Assembly (NCBI GenBank): GCA_028277665.1
Contig: JANQFU010000018.1
Location: 1-46,383, forward strand
Length of the DNA: 46,383 bases
Reading direction: 5' to 3'
Source: Alphaproteobacteria bacterium
GTDB lineage: Bacteria > Pseudomonadota > Alphaproteobacteria > Micavibrionales > Micavibrionaceae
The notes beneath the pieces were generated by a model. That model did not search any database, was not told the DNA's origin, and was given only the letters and a program-made list of their open reading frames with translations. Position numbers and translations under genes: made by a program. Every line of letters starts with the position of its first letter. Position 1 is the first letter of the stretch. This document shows, piece after piece, positions 44,764 to 46,383 of the stretch.

Positions 44764-45186
44764 TTACTCGACAGGGTAACCGGCCTTTTTCCAGCCGGGG
44801 AATCCTTCACGGTCGTAATAAACATGCTTGTAGCCGTACTCTACCGCTCTGGCAGACGCAATTGAAGACCGCAAGCATTTAATCCCGTTGCAGTAAAAGA
44901 GAATTTTCTCATCAAAACCGGCCTCTTCCATCAAGGCTTCTTTTGAAAAGGCATCCGTATGGACATCAAGATGCACGGCACCCGGGACACGCCCCAGTTC
45001 CCATGCCGCATCTTCTCGTGTGTCAACAAATAATACGCCCTCATCAAAAAGGGCTTTAGCATCCTCCGTCGTCACAGTCGTTGCTCCCTCAACGGTCATC
45101 GGGGCTTCCGGTTCTTCAGCTAAGGCAGGGGCCATCGGCACAGCCGAGATCAGCACGCACACAAGTAAGGCAATAAAATGTTTCAT
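44764..45186 (-). CDS. Exported rhodanese-domain protein
   Basis: 140 residues from the ATG at 45186, which has a CTGGAGG ribosome site; the upstream extension is not needed. A signal peptide (MKHFIALLVCVLISAVPMAPALA) directs it to the periplasm. A single rhodanese domain follows: AKALFDEGVLFVDTREDAAWELGRVPGAVHLDVH, then the active-site loop YCNGIKCLRSS with a catalytic Cys, and VYYDREGFPGWKKAGYPV. Such proteins handle sulfane sulfur or act in redox relay; the substrate is unknown. Confidence 0.9.
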   Translation of the reverse strand: MKHFIALLVCVLISAVPMAPALAEEPEAPMTVEGATTVTTEDAKALFDEGVLFVDTREDAAWELGRVPGAVHLDVHTDAFSKEALMEEAGFDEKILFYCNGIKCLRSSIASARAVEYGYKHVYYDREGFPGWKKAGYPVE

Positions 45187-45367
45187 TTTTTCCTCCAGAT
45201 AAAAAAAAGAAAAGCTTGGCAAGCTGTAAAATTAGATGAACGCAGAACCAAAAGGTCTAAACACGCAACATCCTACATCAGCGGAAGACAAACACCAAAT
45301 GCCAATTGCTACCAATATCTTTGTGAATGCGGGGAGTTATTCCGAAGTGTTCGCGAACGGATAAATA
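45187..45367. other. Spacer between the rhodanese gene and the mobile element
   Basis: 181 bp with the rhodanese promoter region and no supported gene. Confidence 0.4.
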
Positions 45368-45471
45368 ACCTCAGCTATGGATAAGAGGACTTTAAAATCT
45401 TAGAATCAGTTGAGTAATTACTGATTAATTTGTAATATACTAACCGTAATTTTAGTCAGGGGAGGTATATT

Positions 45472-45819
45472 ATGGGATATGCGAGTGATGTTACGGATGC
45501 GGAATGGGCCATGCTCGCGCCGTATTTCGAGCGGGAGGGCAAACCTGGACGTCCGCCGAAATATCCGGTTCGCACGATGGTCAATGCGTGCTTGTACGTC
45601 TTGAAAACCGGCTGTCAGTGGCGGCTTCTGCCAAAGGACTTTCCGCCGTGGGACAGTGTGTACTGGCACTTCCGGCGGTGGCGGGACAGTGGGCTTTGGC
45701 ATGTGATCCTGCGGGATTTGCATAAGCTGTCCCGGAAACTGGAAGGCAGAAACGAGCAGCCTTCGGCGGGGGCCGTTGACAGCCAGAGCGTCAAAACATC
45801 GCGCAAAAAGGGGATATGA
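45472..45819 (+). CDS. IS5-family transposase, N-terminal part (OrfA)
   Basis: 115 residues. The start MGYASDVTDAEWAMLAPYF and CQWRLLPKDFPPWDSVYWHFRRWRDSG are typical of the DUF4096-type N-terminal domain of IS5 transposases. VDSQSVKTSRK reaches the first catalytic Asp (AVDSQSVKT) before the frame ends at a TGA. A GGGGAGG ribosome site precedes the ATG. The remainder is in the +1 frame in 45776-46234. The switch would occur at the AAAAAGGGG run near 45805. Confidence 0.9.
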   Translation: MGYASDVTDAEWAMLAPYFEREGKPGRPPKYPVRTMVNACLYVLKTGCQWRLLPKDFPPWDSVYWHFRRWRDSGLWHVILRDLHKLSRKLEGRNEQPSAGAVDSQSVKTSRKKGI

Positions 45820-46234
45820 CGGCGGAAAGCTGGTCAGCGGCAGGAAACGCCACCTGCTGGTTGACGTGATGGGCTTGCCGATCCGGATTGTTGTGCATGA
45901 TGCTGATGTGCAGGACCGCGACGGTATAGCGATTCTACTGAAAAATGTGCGTCAGCGCTACAGACGCCTGAAGCATCTATGGGTTGATGGCGGTTATCGT
46001 GGCCCGCGTGTACAGGAAACGGCCATGCGCGAAAAACTGCGGATTGAAGTGGTCGAGAAAAAAGAGGGGCAGAAAGGCTTTGCGGTATTACCGCGCCGCT
46101 GGGTCGTTGAGCGCTCTTTTGCGTGGCTGCAACCCGCGAGAAGACTGGACAAGGATCACGAAATCCTGCATGCGACAGGAGCCACGTGGATCGCCATGCG
46201 TTTCGTGAAAATCATAACAAACAGAACTAAATAG
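45776..46234 (+). CDS. IS5-family transposase, C-terminal part (OrfB)
   Basis: The coding part continues from about 45806 (KRGYDGGKLVSGRKRHLLVDVMGL). LWVDGGYRG holds the second Asp, and RRWVVERSFAWLQPARRLDKDHE the catalytic Glu in the YREK-like region, so the DDE core is complete across the two frames. Any independent start (TTG at 45776) is unlikely; expression should come from frameshifting or transcript slippage from OrfA. If the extra A in the run is a mutation, the IS is dead. Confidence 0.85.
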   Translation: MTARASKHRAKRGYDGGKLVSGRKRHLLVDVMGLPIRIVVHDADVQDRDGIAILLKNVRQRYRRLKHLWVDGGYRGPRVQETAMREKLRIEVVEKKEGQKGFAVLPRRWVVERSFAWLQPARRLDKDHEILHATGATWIAMRFVKIITNRTK

Positions 46235-46383
46235 ATTAATTACTCAACTGGTTCTTATTTTACGCGGCGGCCCGCAGAAACGGAGTTCTCCTCCGAAACT
46301 CCGGACCTCCGCGTTTAAACAACTCTATGACTGGATCCCGGCTTTCGCCGGGATGACGGTTGGTTTTGTAACTTATTCTTATC

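Larger units (their letters stand above)
45403..46254 (+). mobile_element. IS5-family insertion sequence (852 bp)
   Basis: Inverted ends GAATCAGTTGAGTAATTA (left) and GAACCAGTTGAGTAATTA (right, other strand) differ at one base. They are flanked by direct TTA at 45400-45402 and 46255-46257. Size, a 3 bp duplication of T-A type and the transposase sequence fit the IS427/IS1031 side of the IS5 family. It is inserted inside the short mobile element. Confidence 0.9.
45368..46383. mobile_element. Third copy of the short mobile element, split by an IS and cut by the window end
   Basis: Left arm at 45368-45402 (ACCTCAGCTATGGATAAGAG onward). The remainder resumes at 46255 and runs to the window end, matching 25555-25682 with about four differences in 128 bp. 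Removing the IS and one TTA gives a continuous copy that lacks the 235 bp lying between two TCTTAT hexamers in the 25287 copy. The last 12 bases and the right flank lie outside the window. Confidence 0.85.

Overview
The window looks like a chromosomal segment of an alphaproteobacterium. The evidence is the glycine/proline-rich HflK N-terminus, the extended acidic L9, the adjacent thyA-folA and hflK-hflC pairs, cvpA-purF, an alphaproteobacterial LpxC, and acpP-fabF-mltG. The order or genus cannot be fixed from the sequence alone. Most of the 46 kb is housekeeping. The accessory content is a hipBA toxin-antitoxin module, several orphan leaderless proteins, chemoreceptors, a type IVb-pilus-like gene pair, an IS5-family insertion sequence and many palindromic repeats.

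Layout. 1-300: repeat debris. 300-3851: degP-type periplasmic protease and a chemoreceptor. 3857-5218: terminator, then rplI, rpsR and rpsF on the minus strand. 5482-9698: fabD, a C39-like cysteine peptidase overlapping it, fabG and guaB. 9710-14316: an internally duplicated orphan protein, a nitroreductase, tRNA-Tyr, a cytosine-type permease and a small orphan protein. 14463-19345: thyA flanked by two REP-like palindromes, folA, mrp (minus) and hflK-hflC. 19370-22408: a 1012-residue peptidoglycan enzyme that combines an amidase with an L,D-transpeptidase-like domain. 22683-25287: acpP-fabF-mltG. 25287-25694: a non-autonomous mobile element with a target-site duplication, then hipA-hipB. 27289-35746: a membrane protein, cvpA-purF, an epimerase, a GST, cytochrome b561, a small membrane protein, uppP, rsmD, an rluB-type synthase and tadA. 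35859-38787: an orphan helical protein, a 107 bp mini-element, a pseF-type cytidylyltransferase and lpxC. 38881-45186: a TcpQ-like protein with a PilS-like pilin, a soluble PAS histidine kinase, a second chemoreceptor and a rhodanese. 45368-46383: a third copy of the mobile element, interrupted by an IS5-family IS.

Functionally, the fab genes and acpP make acyl chains. lpxC commits them to lipid A. mltG, uppP and the large amidase act on the peptidoglycan cycle. HflKC and DegP handle envelope quality control. thyA-folA, guaB, purF and tadA cover nucleotide and tRNA metabolism.

The most noteworthy signals are: (i) a family of short mobile elements with two distinct terminal arms, a 6 bp target duplication, a foldable core and a habit of landing on stop codons; (ii) the leaderless amidase/L,D-transpeptidase fusion; (iii) an isolated TcpQ/PilS-like pair; (iv) a fatty-acid gene cluster apparently split by about 14.6 kb between fabG and acpP.
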